A stretch of DNA of 38,151 bases from Caedibacter sp052030685 (GTDB lineage: Bacteria; Pseudomonadota; Gammaproteobacteria; Francisellales; Francisellaceae), in contig NZ_JBQAJM010000023.1 in the NCBI RefSeq assembly GCF_052030685.1, positions 1-38,151 on the forward strand, written 5' to 3'. Each line of letters begins with the position of its first letter. Positions within the stretch are counted from its first letter, which is position 1. Positions 16,421-25,733 of this stretch are shown here, piece after piece. The notes beneath the pieces were generated by a model that saw nothing but the letters and a program-made list of their open reading frames with translations, did not search any database and had not been told where the DNA came from. Made by a program: the position numbers and the translations under genes.

Positions 16421-17665
16421 TTAGAAATAAGTTGATATATCTAAAGTAATCTCATTAGTATGCTTGTTGCTATATGTATTTAAGTAAGCATATTCTAAGG
16501 TTACGATATTATTCTTAAACAACACTGGACGAGACACATAAGTCACAATCTCAGAACGGACACCGGTAACTGAAGGACCATTATTCATATCTCCAGCTAG
16601 ACCGATAGAAGCATTTTGTGCATTATACGTCTGTTGATAACCTAACGAGAACTGCGTACCTTTACCAGCGATGATAGGTGACACTGAGCCTTGAACATAC
16701 CACGCGCCTAGATACGAGTTGTTACTGTAGTCTTGCTTTTTAGTCGTATTTGAGATACCTGCATTTAAACCATAGATATCATAGCCGACATTACCTTCAA
16801 CAGTGACAGCACCGTTAGTATCTTTATTTCCTGTCGCTGCAGCTGCACTTGTCACACCCGCGCCAGAGCCTAAAATATTATACAAGTAACTGACATCACC
16901 ACCGAAGCTGACTTTACCTGCATTACCTGAGTAGTAAGCACTGGTTAAGAAATCAGATGTTTGATTATCAGTTTGGAAGAATGACGCATTAAGATTAAGA
17001 CCATCTTTATCATAGCCAAGATTTGCTGAGGCAATATGCCCTGGTCTGAATAGGTCATGCTGCAAGCCGCCAATCCAACCACCACCATTAGCAAATACAC
17101 CGGCTGGCAATCTATGCTTACCAATCGTCAAATACACAGGATATTCAGATAAGTTACCAAAGGTGACAAATGCATCAAGTACATTTACATCAACCCCATC
17201 AAGCACTAAACCTGTTTGCACATAATGACCCAAGTTAGACAACACATACAAATCAGCACCACCCAAGCCAATTGCTTTGCCTGATTTATAAGTTCCTTGA
17301 TCAGTGTCAATTCGATCACCCCACCAAGTTTGCGCGTCAAACTCAAGGTAGCCACCAATAGCGATCCCTTGATCTGGCAACTCACTGCGATGCTTCAAAT
17401 AAGCCAGTGGCTCACGCGTTGATGAAGACATTCCTAAAGGAGAGTTTAATACGTTATCCCAAAAAAGATACTTACCAATATTAGCAGTAGTGACCTGAGC
17501 CGACTGCTTAGATTGAGCTGAATTTTGCTTATTCTCAATGGATTGTACCTGTGTTTTCAAAGCAGCAATCTCAGACTTTAACTGCCCTAGATCTGTATTA
17601 CTTGCCGCATAAGCACCACAAGATACTGCCGACAGTAGCGCAACCGATATTAAACGATATTTCAT
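16421..17665 (-). CDS. Outer-membrane beta-barrel protein, LbtU/DUF3573 family porin
   Basis: The product has 414 residues. The signal peptide ends at about residue 20 (SCGAYA). A short coiled coil follows (about 26-55, LGQLKSEIAALKTQVQSIENKQ), as in other trimer-like or periplasmic-anchored porins. The barrel has family-type segments GGYLEFDAQTWWGDRI, GGADLYVLSNLGHYVQTGLVLDG and YLTIGKHRLPAGVFANGGGW. The last residue is Phe (DISTYF), the usual beta-signal for BamA. Relatives include Legionella LbtU and Francisella DUF3573/FslE-type proteins involved in siderophore or iron uptake, but specificity varies. GGGGGAG precedes the ATG. It is monocistronic, with a terminator at 16304-16373 and an inverted repeat in its leader. 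Confidence 0.85.
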   Translation of the reverse strand: MKYRLISVALLSAVSCGAYAASNTDLGQLKSEIAALKTQVQSIENKQNSAQSKQSAQVTTANIGKYLFWDNVLNSPLGMSSSTREPLAYLKHRSELPDQGIAIGGYLEFDAQTWWGDRIDTDQGTYKSGKAIGLGGADLYVLSNLGHYVQTGLVLDGVDVNVLDAFVTFGNLSEYPVYLTIGKHRLPAGVFANGGGWIGGLQHDLFRPGHIASANLGYDKDGLNLNASFFQTDNQTSDFLTSAYYSGNAGKVSFGGDVSYLYNILGSGAGVTSAAAATGNKDTNGAVTVEGNVGYDIYGLNAGISNTTKKQDYSNNSYLGAWYVQGSVSPIIAGKGTQFSLGYQQTYNAQNASIGLAGDMNNGPSVTGVRSEIVTYVSRPVLFKNNIVTLEYAYLNTYSNKHTNEITLDISTYF

Positions 17666-17729
17666 TCACTCCCCCTTTGTTTTACCTTTTGATTTACACT
17701 ATTAATTTCAAAAAACATGACATTCTTAA

Positions 17730-17788
17730 TTTGATGTGTTTACGCCCCTCCTCCCCTCAATTTAAAGTTAAAACATAAACACATCAAA
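17730..17788 (-). promoter_or_regulatory. 13-bp inverted repeat in the porin leader/promoter region
   Basis: Perfect 13-bp arms at 17730-17742 and 17776-17788 (TTTGATGTGTTTA / TAAACACATCAAA) lie 65-123 bp upstream of the porin start, with a 33-base spacer. On the coding strand the spacer holds GAGGGGAGGAGGGG. It could be a pair of operator half-sites or an RNA hairpin. The remaining bases of the 361-bp gap (17666-18026) are AT-rich and I see no gene in them. Confidence 0.5.
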
Positions 17789-18026
17789 ACGCTTATCAAT
17801 ATAACGAAACCTTAATTCATACTCCTTTGGCGATAACCCCCGGAAATTCATGAGATGATATTACTAAAGACAATAACCACTGAAAACAATCTTATTTTTT
17901 TTATTTATAATTCTTTTTTTTATGGCAATTTCGACTTACGCTCAGCCAGTGCTTGTATAGTTAAATTGAGTTAGAATATTGTCATTACCAATAAATATTA
18001 AACTGTGTTAGAGAGGCTCTTGATGG

Positions 18027-19637
18027 CTAACACCTGAGCTTTTGCTCATTTAATAATTGACGCGGTGTCTTATCATAGGTATTCAACCAGCCATTTAGCC
18101 ATAAATTAGGCGCAAAAGATATATGTTGATTTTTTTGCTTAAGCCGACAGGCAAGATAATAATTATAAGTATTTTGATATGCTTTATGATACATTTTCAT
18201 GCTATAACCAATACAAAGCACTGCACTGACTGCACAAACTATAAGCACGACCGTTAACAAGCCACGTTGAATTACCTTGTGCAAAGATAAGCATAAGCTC
18301 ATCTTAGTTGATTGTTTAGAGGAGCCTCTCAATAGTGAAATATTGATCGCCAGCATGCATATAAATATCACCTGTGATAATGGCATAATGCCTACCCCAC
18401 TAAACATTGCATCAATGCCACCGGCAATAAATGCAAACAACACAACCATGCCAAACGCCTGATTATTGACATAACAACTTTGTGTTACTGTATCTTGTCT
18501 TTTTTGCTTGTGGGATAGATAGCACAACAGTTTTACCAGTAAATACACCATTAAACCAAAGACAATAATTGCGGTTAAGACACCCCACTCAGCCGCAATA
18601 AGTATCACTATATTATGCGGATGTGCTGCATTAACTGTCAGATCACTATAAGCATAAAATGGATACATCCCAGGACCAACACCAACAACATAAGCATGAT
18701 TTGCCGATAAGCTCAAACCCAACTTGATCAGTGCCAAACGATCGGCATAATACATGATATCACCGGATCTACTGATTAAGCTGCCACCGACTTCAAGCTG
18801 TAAATAAGACAACATAACATAAGCAAGTAACGCCAGTATAAAAGCCAATAACATCCACAGCAAATAGCGCCACAAAAATTGACGCCATAACAAAAAACCA
18901 ACGATACTAACAACGATCCATTCAACAATAAATACACGTGATTGTGAAATAATCACTATATACATGCCACAGCTTGCGGCTAACAAACCAAAACACATAG
19001 AAACTCTACGTCTAATGCTGGGATAATTTTTACGGTAATAAGCCAGGCAATACCAACCAGATAAAGGCAGTAAAAATGAGACTACCTGATCTAAAAAGCG
19101 TGGATTGACAAAATGCGGATAGTTTACTACAGATGAGACGCCATATAAATGAAAGCGTTTTGCATCAGGATGATAAATATAAAGCACATGCCCGTAAAAC
19201 ATTAAAATCACTTCATAAATCAAAAATGCAACAATGAGCACACAAAAAAATCGCACTAACTGTGGGTAACACTCAAAAAAATAAATTAAAAATAAAGTCC
19301 ACAGCCCTAATAATAGCCACATGCTATAAACAATATAAGATAGCGATGGGATAACAGAAAAGTAAACCGAAAAGCCACCACATAGGATACAGATGAAGAT
19401 TAAGGAAAAAAGCCTAGCATGCAAGCGCAGTCGTTGTTGGCACCACAAGAGAAATTGCCAATCAACGAGGGGGAGCAATGCACCTCCTAACAACGCCAGC
19501 TCGATTAAGCGTCTTTGATCATAACAGTTAATCTGCTGATTAATAGACAGCGGTAGCGTCATCATAAACAATAGCAATAGTGTAAATACGACAAAAATTG
19601 CTATTTTAGCCATACCACTGTCGCGCACTCTATACAT
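18027..19637 (-). CDS. O-antigen ligase family membrane protein (WaaL/Wzy/PglL-like)
   Basis: This 536-residue protein has about 12 hydrophobic helices and a large periplasmic loop. The loop contains the family core RSGDIMYYADRLALIKLGLSL...VVGVGPGMYPFY, then NAAHPHNIVILIAAEWG near residue 340. The HPHN histidine motif is typical of the Wzy_C superfamily, which transfers undecaprenyl-linked glycans to lipid A, to a growing O-antigen or, in PglL types, to proteins. The start ATG 19637 is preceded by AGGG; an in-frame TTG just upstream is less likely. The gene lies 78 bp after the putative adhesin gene, in the same direction, so it may belong to the pilus transcript. Which acceptor it uses cannot be decided from sequence. 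Confidence 0.8.
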   Translation of the reverse strand: MYRVRDSGMAKIAIFVVFTLLLLFMMTLPLSINQQINCYDQRRLIELALLGGALLPLVDWQFLLWCQQRLRLHARLFSLIFICILCGGFSVYFSVIPSLSYIVYSMWLLLGLWTLFLIYFFECYPQLVRFFCVLIVAFLIYEVILMFYGHVLYIYHPDAKRFHLYGVSSVVNYPHFVNPRFLDQVVSFLLPLSGWYCLAYYRKNYPSIRRRVSMCFGLLAASCGMYIVIISQSRVFIVEWIVVSIVGFLLWRQFLWRYLLWMLLAFILALLAYVMLSYLQLEVGGSLISRSGDIMYYADRLALIKLGLSLSANHAYVVGVGPGMYPFYAYSDLTVNAAHPHNIVILIAAEWGVLTAIIVFGLMVYLLVKLLCYLSHKQKRQDTVTQSCYVNNQAFGMVVLFAFIAGGIDAMFSGVGIMPLSQVIFICMLAINISLLRGSSKQSTKMSLCLSLHKVIQRGLLTVVLIVCAVSAVLCIGYSMKMYHKAYQNTYNYYLACRLKQKNQHISFAPNLWLNGWLNTYDKTPRQLLNEQKLRC

Positions 19638-19715
19638 CAAAAACCCTATGAATATGCAGAAAAAGTAATATCAACTGTTTTATTAATCAATTCGGAGCCA
19701 TTAGCATCAATTTAT

Positions 19716-21290
19716 TTATAGCAGATCTATAGTACATTGCCCTTCGACATCGTAAGTACCGATCCAGTCGTTATTAGTTGGCGAAGCATTGCTATCGATC
19801 AAAGCGATAGCACCAGAATTGGCAATATTGTTTTTAATATGATACCAGTCCAGTGCGGATGATCTAAGATTTACACCCAAAAACCCCAGCGAGGAGAAAG
19901 GAACTAAATTGCCAAAGCTCACATTTGCATGTATGTTTGGTGGCACTATAGCCCTACTTAGTTGGCATTTAACTGGCATAAAACTAAGAATATGGGTATT
20001 TGATAAAATTGGGTCGTAAGGAATGTTTTTACTGTTTAGATTGGGATCTGCTGATAATCCATTTGCTATATCATTCAGTTTAAACCAAAATATTAAAGCA
20101 TGCCCACCCTGTAAAGTCCTTTTAGCAACATCTCCCCACGTTATGGTATGTTGATAGGTAGCATTAAGTGGAGTATCCTGATCATAATAATTATCAGTGC
20201 CACCGCTATCGAGAACATTACCTCTGCTATCTTCGTATATATAAGTAGCATGCCCACGATCCCATTGCATTGGGAATGATACATTAGCTGAAACTTGCAT
20301 GTCATTGAGCGTCTGTGACATGTTATCCTCCCTTAACATAGATATGGCAACATAGTTAGCAGAATAAGGCAACGTAATACTTGCTGTGATTATATGACTT
20401 GATTCATTATAACTGCAAGTATTATGGTATAAACCTAGGTCAAATAGACCGTTTAGATATTTCCCATATATAGAGAGATCATTTCCCAGCGTCTGTAATT
20501 GTGGTGTAACACCTCCCATCAGTGCGCTGTTTTGATCTGGGGAGTACGTATCAGCTGCTTCCAAGGTGCAGTCATCAGTTGCAGATCTATTGTAGATGAT
20601 ATGATGCAAACCGCTATGATCGGTAATAATTTGCTTATAATTTCTAGCATAGTAGATTGCGTTTGTATCATAATAGCCTTTGACACATAATGATGGTAAA
20701 TTATTCCCTGGACGACCACCTACTGTAAGCTGGCCATTAGCTAGATTGATCTGTATATTTAGAGTATACATTGTCGTGTTATCACTTGTATATGTCCCCA
20801 ATAAACCATCTGAGATTAATGTGGCATTGCAAGGATAAATTATAGCGGCAGCAAATTGAGGAACCGGATAGCTTGTCAGACTTAGATACAACCAAGATCG
20901 CGATATGAATTTCGTAACATCAAAATTATAACCTGAATATAAAAAATCCACATCATCTTCAGTAATATCACTTTCACCTGTCGGAGAATAGAAGTGATAA
21001 AAATTGTTTGTAGTTTGCCCTTTTAAGTTTGTTGTATTTTCATCGTTGATATACTCTTTGATCAAGGCATTGGCACGCATTAAATTATAGTCGTGTAATT
21101 TAGCCATGTCTTGTGTGCCTGTAGAGATAGGTACGAGGCTAAAAGCATATAATTGATTGATTAGGCTTAGCATTACTAAGAACACACTGGTAACGACTGT
21201 TAGCTTTAGCTGCTGTCGTAATCGAGCGTAGCATGGCTTGTGATTGATTGGCATGATAACGTGTTGCAAGATAAAGGTAAGCAAAAACAT
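19716..21290 (-). CDS. Putative tip adhesin / large pilus subunit of the chaperone-usher operon
   Basis: The product has 524 residues. A basic n-region and hydrophobic stretch (LTVVTSVFLVMLSLINQLYA, about residues 30-49) form a signal peptide. The first ATG has a plausible AGAGAG site. The mature protein is Asn/Thr/Tyr-rich with scattered cysteines. The last about 90 residues (CQLSRAIVPPNIHANVSFGNLVPF...GQCTIDLL) have the Cys pair and beta-strand pattern expected for an Ig-like pilin domain. I do not recognise the N-terminal part. Position argues for an adhesin: it is the last subunit gene after pilin, usher and chaperone, starts 26 bp after the chaperone, and is much larger than the pilin, as for FimH-like two-domain adhesins. 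Confidence 0.65.
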   Translation of the reverse strand: MFLLTFILQHVIMPINHKPCYARLRQQLKLTVVTSVFLVMLSLINQLYAFSLVPISTGTQDMAKLHDYNLMRANALIKEYINDENTTNLKGQTTNNFYHFYSPTGESDITEDDVDFLYSGYNFDVTKFISRSWLYLSLTSYPVPQFAAAIIYPCNATLISDGLLGTYTSDNTTMYTLNIQINLANGQLTVGGRPGNNLPSLCVKGYYDTNAIYYARNYKQIITDHSGLHHIIYNRSATDDCTLEAADTYSPDQNSALMGGVTPQLQTLGNDLSIYGKYLNGLFDLGLYHNTCSYNESSHIITASITLPYSANYVAISMLREDNMSQTLNDMQVSANVSFPMQWDRGHATYIYEDSRGNVLDSGGTDNYYDQDTPLNATYQHTITWGDVAKRTLQGGHALIFWFKLNDIANGLSADPNLNSKNIPYDPILSNTHILSFMPVKCQLSRAIVPPNIHANVSFGNLVPFSSLGFLGVNLRSSALDWYHIKNNIANSGAIALIDSNASPTNNDWIGTYDVEGQCTIDLL

Positions 21291-21316
21291 AGGATTAAAT
21301 CTCTCTTAATTAAGGG

Positions 21317-22117
21317 TTAGCAACTTAGATCAGCATCTGACAGCGCGAAATGAATCCCGCGAATACCACCAAAATCATCGATAAAGAAAAAGGTGATTTT
21401 ATGCGATGTTTGTAGTGCTTTATGTTCATCTTTAGTCAGTGTAAGCGTCGCTTTTGAAAAAGGCTTTGCCAATATAAATTTTTTGTCAAAACGTTTGGGT
21501 TGTGCATGGATTTGGTTGTAACTTAGATCATCCGTACTAAAGCCGGCTATGTTAATAAAGTATCCTGTTGGATTATTCAGTTGGATCGTATCTTTATCTT
21601 TGCAGCTTAGCGTCACTTTGTGACTATAAAAGCTTGCATCTGGGGTCTTTAACTGCTGTGGACGATAGATCAGCTTGATGACATAATTGACCAAAATAGA
21701 CAGTTTACCTGCGACTTTTTTAGCACTTAGCTTGTTGTTGATATCTTTGTCTTTTGGTGGTGCCTCAGAGGTATGGATCAAAAACATTGATTCACGATCT
21801 TGTGGTAACTGTTTTTGCACTGTCGGCAGCATGATGACTTTTACTTCACGATGTTGTTGAGGAGACATCAGAAAAAAACGTGGCGAAATAAAAAAATCTT
21901 GATTTATTGATTTACTGCTCATGTCTGTCGTCCAAGCCTCAGCAGCAAAGGTTGCAGCACTATCGGTATTAATCATTGGTAATGTTTCAAATTTATCACC
22001 TGCTTTATAAATAATGCGTGTTCGGTCAGGCGTGACGTGGGCATTGACGCCAATAGGCGTCATCAAGATAATCACACTAGGGGTTATCAACAACCATCTC
22101 ATGAGTTTTTTGATCAT
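21317..22117 (-). CDS. Periplasmic pilus assembly chaperone (PapD/FimC family)
   Basis: The product has 266 residues with a signal peptide ending near VNAHVT. The N-terminal domain has TPDRTRIIYKAGDKF (Arg of the subunit-anchoring site), an ISPRFFLMSPQQHREVKVIMLP stretch for the F1/G1 region and NYVIKLIYRP, equivalent to the NRIKLFYRP motif whose Lys anchors pilin C termini. The C-terminal domain is shorter in conserved features. The chaperone stabilises pilin subunits by donor-strand complementation and delivers them to the usher. I chose ATG 22117, with AGAGGTG at 22130-22124, over an in-frame GTG that lies inside that ribosome site. Confidence 0.9.
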   Translation of the reverse strand: MIKKLMRWLLITPSVIILMTPIGVNAHVTPDRTRIIYKAGDKFETLPMINTDSAATFAAEAWTTDMSSKSINQDFFISPRFFLMSPQQHREVKVIMLPTVQKQLPQDRESMFLIHTSEAPPKDKDINNKLSAKKVAGKLSILVNYVIKLIYRPQQLKTPDASFYSHKVTLSCKDKDTIQLNNPTGYFINIAGFSTDDLSYNQIHAQPKRFDKKFILAKPFSKATLTLTKDEHKALQTSHKITFFFIDDFGGIRGIHFALSDADLSC

Positions 22118-22137
22118 TTTATTCACCTCTTTTTTTT

Positions 22138-22169
22138 GGATTTTTGGATTTTTGGATTTTTGGATTTTT
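22138..22169 (-). repeat. Octanucleotide tandem repeat between usher and chaperone genes
   Basis: Four copies of GGATTTTT (plus-strand reading, period 8) occupy 22138-22169, and a run of eight T (22130-22137) follows towards the chaperone. On the coding strand the repeat ends about 8 bases before the chaperone ribosome site. Such simple repeats gain and lose units by slippage. Confidence 0.9.
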
Positions 22170-22192
22170 TAAATAGCTTACAAGGTATGCTA

Positions 22193-24781
22193 TTATGTCA
22201 AGCTGATAAGTTGTTTATTGACATCATTTGCGGAAACTTTGATATCTTGATACGCTTTTTGTTCGTTTATCTTTATCATATCTCCTAGGTGGACTGCGGC
22301 TAAATAATACAGATGATCATTGATCTTAAAGGCATTTAAGTGATTTTTTTCATCAATGATTGATGTAATCCCTTTCATGTCAGCAGTTTGTAAATAAATC
22401 GGTTTTCCGCTTTTGCCCTTGAAGTCAACATTGACAAACGCACCCTCAACAGGAAAGACTTGCTGATTATAATTCTCTATTTCACCCATCTGATTTTTGC
22501 CATTTTTTAGTGAAATGGTATCGTACTGGTAAGGCGCAATTGGCAAGATAGCATAACCTTCACCATTGGTAAATGCTTGATCATTAATCAATGCCCCTGA
22601 CACTCCATCTGTATCAATGATCGCATAGGTACCTTCAGGGTCGTATTGATTAGATAGCACGACACCCGTTTTTGGCGTAAATAATGCTGCACCAAATAGT
22701 GAAAGATTTTCATTATAATTATCCCAACGATCAGCAGAAACACTAAGCGATGCATTAAGCTTAGAAAAATTAATACTTGCATAGGCATTGAGTGAACTCG
22801 CTGCTGGACTGTTGCTATGCAACTGCTTGTTATAGGTCGTCGATATGCCGATATCTGAATTATCGCTAGTAGTTATATTGGCTGCACTATTAAATGCTGC
22901 TTGATTAGCACTGTCTAGATTTGCGTTTTCTGATAACGATATAGTATCATTGAGCATTAACGATAGTCCAAGGCTGAGTGAATTGCTGATTTTGCTATGA
23001 TCGATTTTAGACCCTGAATAACTCAAATTCCATGACAAATGCGAAAACAAAGATCCGCCAACACTACTCGTGAATGAATATTGTTTCGTATGCAACCATG
23101 AATCGCTATAAATAAGACTTGTTGATAGATTCATATTATCCGGTAAGCCTTGTGAGACATTTAAAGATATGGTGTTTTTACTGTGATCATAAAATACATT
23201 ATTAGCTGACTGTACTTGCAGTGCATCTGAAAATGTCTTATATGCTTTTGATTGAAACATATAACCAATTACCGTGAAATTCGTATGTGTGGCATCGAAT
23301 GTCTTGGCATATTGAACCGTCAATTGATAACCATGTGTCGCACTCAAATAACTCGCTTGCGGAAGAAATTTCTCTAATGTTATCGATGTACTAACCCCAC
23401 CTAAATGCCCAAAATTTAAGGCAGAAGTCATCGACGTTGCTAAATAATTCCGATTAAACAAAAAATCATCATAAAATGAAAAATAATTATTAACACCATA
23501 AGCTAAGCCAACACTGCTGTAAAAGGGAGAAATCGCGGTTGAATCAACAACTTTACCTAAAAATAAACGATACAAAAAAGTATCTTCATGTAACGCATCA
23601 TGAATGTTTTGATATGGCAGCAAATAGCGCTTAGAACTGTTGTTTGATTTGACAACAACGGTAATATCACCGCGTCCATAGATAGGATGGTAATTATCAA
23701 TATAGTAAGGTCCAGGCTGGACGGTTGTTTCAAAAATTTTTTGATTATTTTGAAAAGCTTGTATTGTCGTTGTGGTTGTTGCTGTTCCTGATATAACGGG
23801 AGTATATTCACGATATCTTGGTGAAAGTATATCCAGATTATTATACAGCTCAACGCCATAAGATAATGGATTAGAAAAGCTCGTGCTAATAGGACTTAAG
23901 TAACCTATCCGTACAATGGCAGGCATTGTTGGAATCACGCGTTGTATATAGCTATAGCTCAACGTGTTACTAGTTTGACTATAACGGTCGCCCTCATCAT
24001 CTGAAAAATATGAAAAGTCACTATTACCAGAGAGGAAAAACTGCCAACCAAATAAATTGGCATGACCATCGATATTTATCGACATATCGGAGCTTTGAAA
24101 ACCCCGTGATTGACTGGTGGATGCATTCAATCCATAGTTTGCACCAACACCCTCTTGACCTTGAAGCCATTTGCTTTTGGGCGCATAACCAGAATCTTCT
24201 TGTGGCGCAAAATCACTCTGTGGAACATTGATGATAAATTTATTATTCGCTAAGTCAGCATGATAATGTAAGAAAGGGATTAAATTAGGGTGAAGACAGT
24301 TATTGTGCTTTTTAATTGCCTGTTTTACTTTGCTAACAACTGGCAAGGAATCAACATCCACTGCTGTCAAGCATATCAACGTCTGTTGATTAGAATCTAT
24401 AGCGACATGAATCGATGCATTCACGGTCACTAGTAATGAGTTAACATAGATATCAAGGTTATACATTCCAGGCATTAGCTTACCTAGCAGTTCAGTTTGA
24501 TCCGCATTAGTATAATTAGGCAGCAGTGAAGTATCAAAATCCGCAGCACTAACTGGTGCAGTTGTTGCATCTAGCGAACCTGAGCAAAGCAATAGGCATA
24601 AACACAATGCGCATTTTTTAACACCTAATCTGTCCTCAGTAGCTAATAGCAAGACCTCTTTCAAGCGTTGATAAAAATCAAATTGTCTTGCTGAGAATAT
24701 TTCATCGTCAAAAGGAAATCGACGTTTTATATCCTGCGAAAATCTTCGCTTAACACTGATTGATTTAGTTATGCACTTCAT
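22193..24781 (-). CDS. Outer-membrane usher protein (FimD/PapC family)
   Basis: This 862-residue usher forms the outer-membrane pore for pilus assembly. After the signal region the N-terminal domain reads ADFDTSLLPNYTNADQ...MPGMYNLDIYVNSLLVTV. The barrel/plug region has the family core IPTMPAIVRIGYLSPISTSFSNPLSYGVEL, the plug-adjacent RYREYTPVISGTATTTTTIQAFQNNQKIFETTVQPGPYYIDNYHPIYGRGDITVVV, and LLPYQNIHDALHEDTFLYRLFLGKV. The C-terminal domains end at VSANDVNKQLISLT. The length is typical. The signal peptide core (CALCLCLLLCSG) is preceded by an unusual highly charged extension of roughly 55 residues; no closer start codon is available in frame. The ribosome site is weak. The pilin gene is 65 bp upstream. 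Confidence 0.93.
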   Translation of the reverse strand: MKCITKSISVKRRFSQDIKRRFPFDDEIFSARQFDFYQRLKEVLLLATEDRLGVKKCALCLCLLLCSGSLDATTAPVSAADFDTSLLPNYTNADQTELLGKLMPGMYNLDIYVNSLLVTVNASIHVAIDSNQQTLICLTAVDVDSLPVVSKVKQAIKKHNNCLHPNLIPFLHYHADLANNKFIINVPQSDFAPQEDSGYAPKSKWLQGQEGVGANYGLNASTSQSRGFQSSDMSINIDGHANLFGWQFFLSGNSDFSYFSDDEGDRYSQTSNTLSYSYIQRVIPTMPAIVRIGYLSPISTSFSNPLSYGVELYNNLDILSPRYREYTPVISGTATTTTTIQAFQNNQKIFETTVQPGPYYIDNYHPIYGRGDITVVVKSNNSSKRYLLPYQNIHDALHEDTFLYRLFLGKVVDSTAISPFYSSVGLAYGVNNYFSFYDDFLFNRNYLATSMTSALNFGHLGGVSTSITLEKFLPQASYLSATHGYQLTVQYAKTFDATHTNFTVIGYMFQSKAYKTFSDALQVQSANNVFYDHSKNTISLNVSQGLPDNMNLSTSLIYSDSWLHTKQYSFTSSVGGSLFSHLSWNLSYSGSKIDHSKISNSLSLGLSLMLNDTISLSENANLDSANQAAFNSAANITTSDNSDIGISTTYNKQLHSNSPAASSLNAYASINFSKLNASLSVSADRWDNYNENLSLFGAALFTPKTGVVLSNQYDPEGTYAIIDTDGVSGALINDQAFTNGEGYAILPIAPYQYDTISLKNGKNQMGEIENYNQQVFPVEGAFVNVDFKGKSGKPIYLQTADMKGITSIIDEKNHLNAFKINDHLYYLAAVHLGDMIKINEQKAYQDIKVSANDVNKQLISLT

Positions 24782-24846
24782 AATAAACAATGCCTAGTTT
24801 TATAGAGTAATTCAAGTAAAAAGATAGATACAGTCAGATAAATACA

Positions 24847-25437
24847 TTAAGAAATGGTTAAATCAAACTGTATATCCGCACGCTGAGTTACACCGCTCTG
24901 AACAGTTCCTGCGTTTGCCGCAGCAGGGTCAACCTCCATACCTACGTCAAGTGCTACAACGGCATTACTACCAGATAATGAAGTGGCTGAGTTGATCGGA
25001 TTTTGAGTAGTGCCATCGGCTGTAAGTGGGGTAGTATCATTGCGTTTAAAGACAGAAAAGCCAAAGCCATACGAGGACCTATCGCCTAGAATGTTATTAG
25101 TAGATGCTCCTATAGTGACAGAGCCATTTGTCGGCGTTAATGTAAGTGTTGTAGCGCCAACAGTAACCACCGTACAACCGCTTGTTTGCAATGTTAATGG
25201 TTTGCGTGCAAGCTCAATAGGACTAGTGACCGTTGAAGCTGGTGCAGAATAACCTTGCAAGCCAAACGCCATATGGTTTGTACCGCCAGGCGTTATTACA
25301 CCTAGCGTACACCCAGTAGATGTAAGTGTCCCAGTGACTTCAATTGTTGCTTGTGCACTTTGTCCCGCAGCAAAGCTTGAATTTACACCCATTAATGCAC
25401 TTAAAGCAATGATTGGGTACACTATTTTTTTGATCAT
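24847..25437 (-). CDS. Fimbrial major subunit (pilin), type 1-like
   Basis: The product has 196 residues. The start at 25437 is supported by AAGGGGAA; a longer upstream start lacks a ribosome site. The signal peptide ends at SSFAAG. The mature protein begins QSAQATIEVTGTLTSTGCTLG and ends VTQRADIQFDLTIS, the arrangement of chaperone-usher pilins: an N-terminal donor strand, a conserved disulfide (Cys in STGC and TSGC), and alternating hydrophobic residues in the C-terminal strand. It is rich in Thr and Ser, which are potential O-glycosylation sites. It is the first gene of the pilus operon. Expression is likely driven from the AT-rich 25438-25733 gap. Confidence 0.88.
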   Translation of the reverse strand: MIKKIVYPIIALSALMGVNSSFAAGQSAQATIEVTGTLTSTGCTLGVITPGGTNHMAFGLQGYSAPASTVTSPIELARKPLTLQTSGCTVVTVGATTLTLTPTNGSVTIGASTNNILGDRSSYGFGFSVFKRNDTTPLTADGTTQNPINSATSLSGSNAVVALDVGMEVDPAAANAGTVQSGVTQRADIQFDLTIS

Positions 25438-25733
25438 TTGATTCCCCTTATTAAATAAGATTTTTATGTTGAAATTTAAAGTCAATTAATATCTCTTAGT
25501 AGTGAGTAGGAACACTTAGTCACCCCACCAACCAAGCGTATAATCAACATTCTAATTATAATTTAACAGCAGATAGCATTAAACTATATTAATAAAAATA
25601 TTATAAATTCGCTTTATTCAACACACACCAAAATAATCAAAATCAATCAATTGAATTAAGTAAACACTTGCAATAAAAGCATCTAATAGCTGATAAACAA
25701 TGTCCATTATCGACACTAAATGAATCACTCTTA
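25438..25733. other. Intergenic region upstream of the pilus operon
   Basis: This 296-bp AT-rich gap lies between the pilin start and the LysR-type regulator stop, both on the minus strand. It presumably holds the pilus promoter and regulator sites. A TATAAT-like box is present on the minus strand at about 25560, but I cannot assign a convincing -35 partner or LysR box by eye. No gene is visible. Confidence 0.4.

Noticed and set aside
22037..22288. Open frame on the plus strand across the chaperone start
   Set aside because: It is antisense to the chaperone and usher and its FGFLDF repeats come from the octanucleotide repeat.
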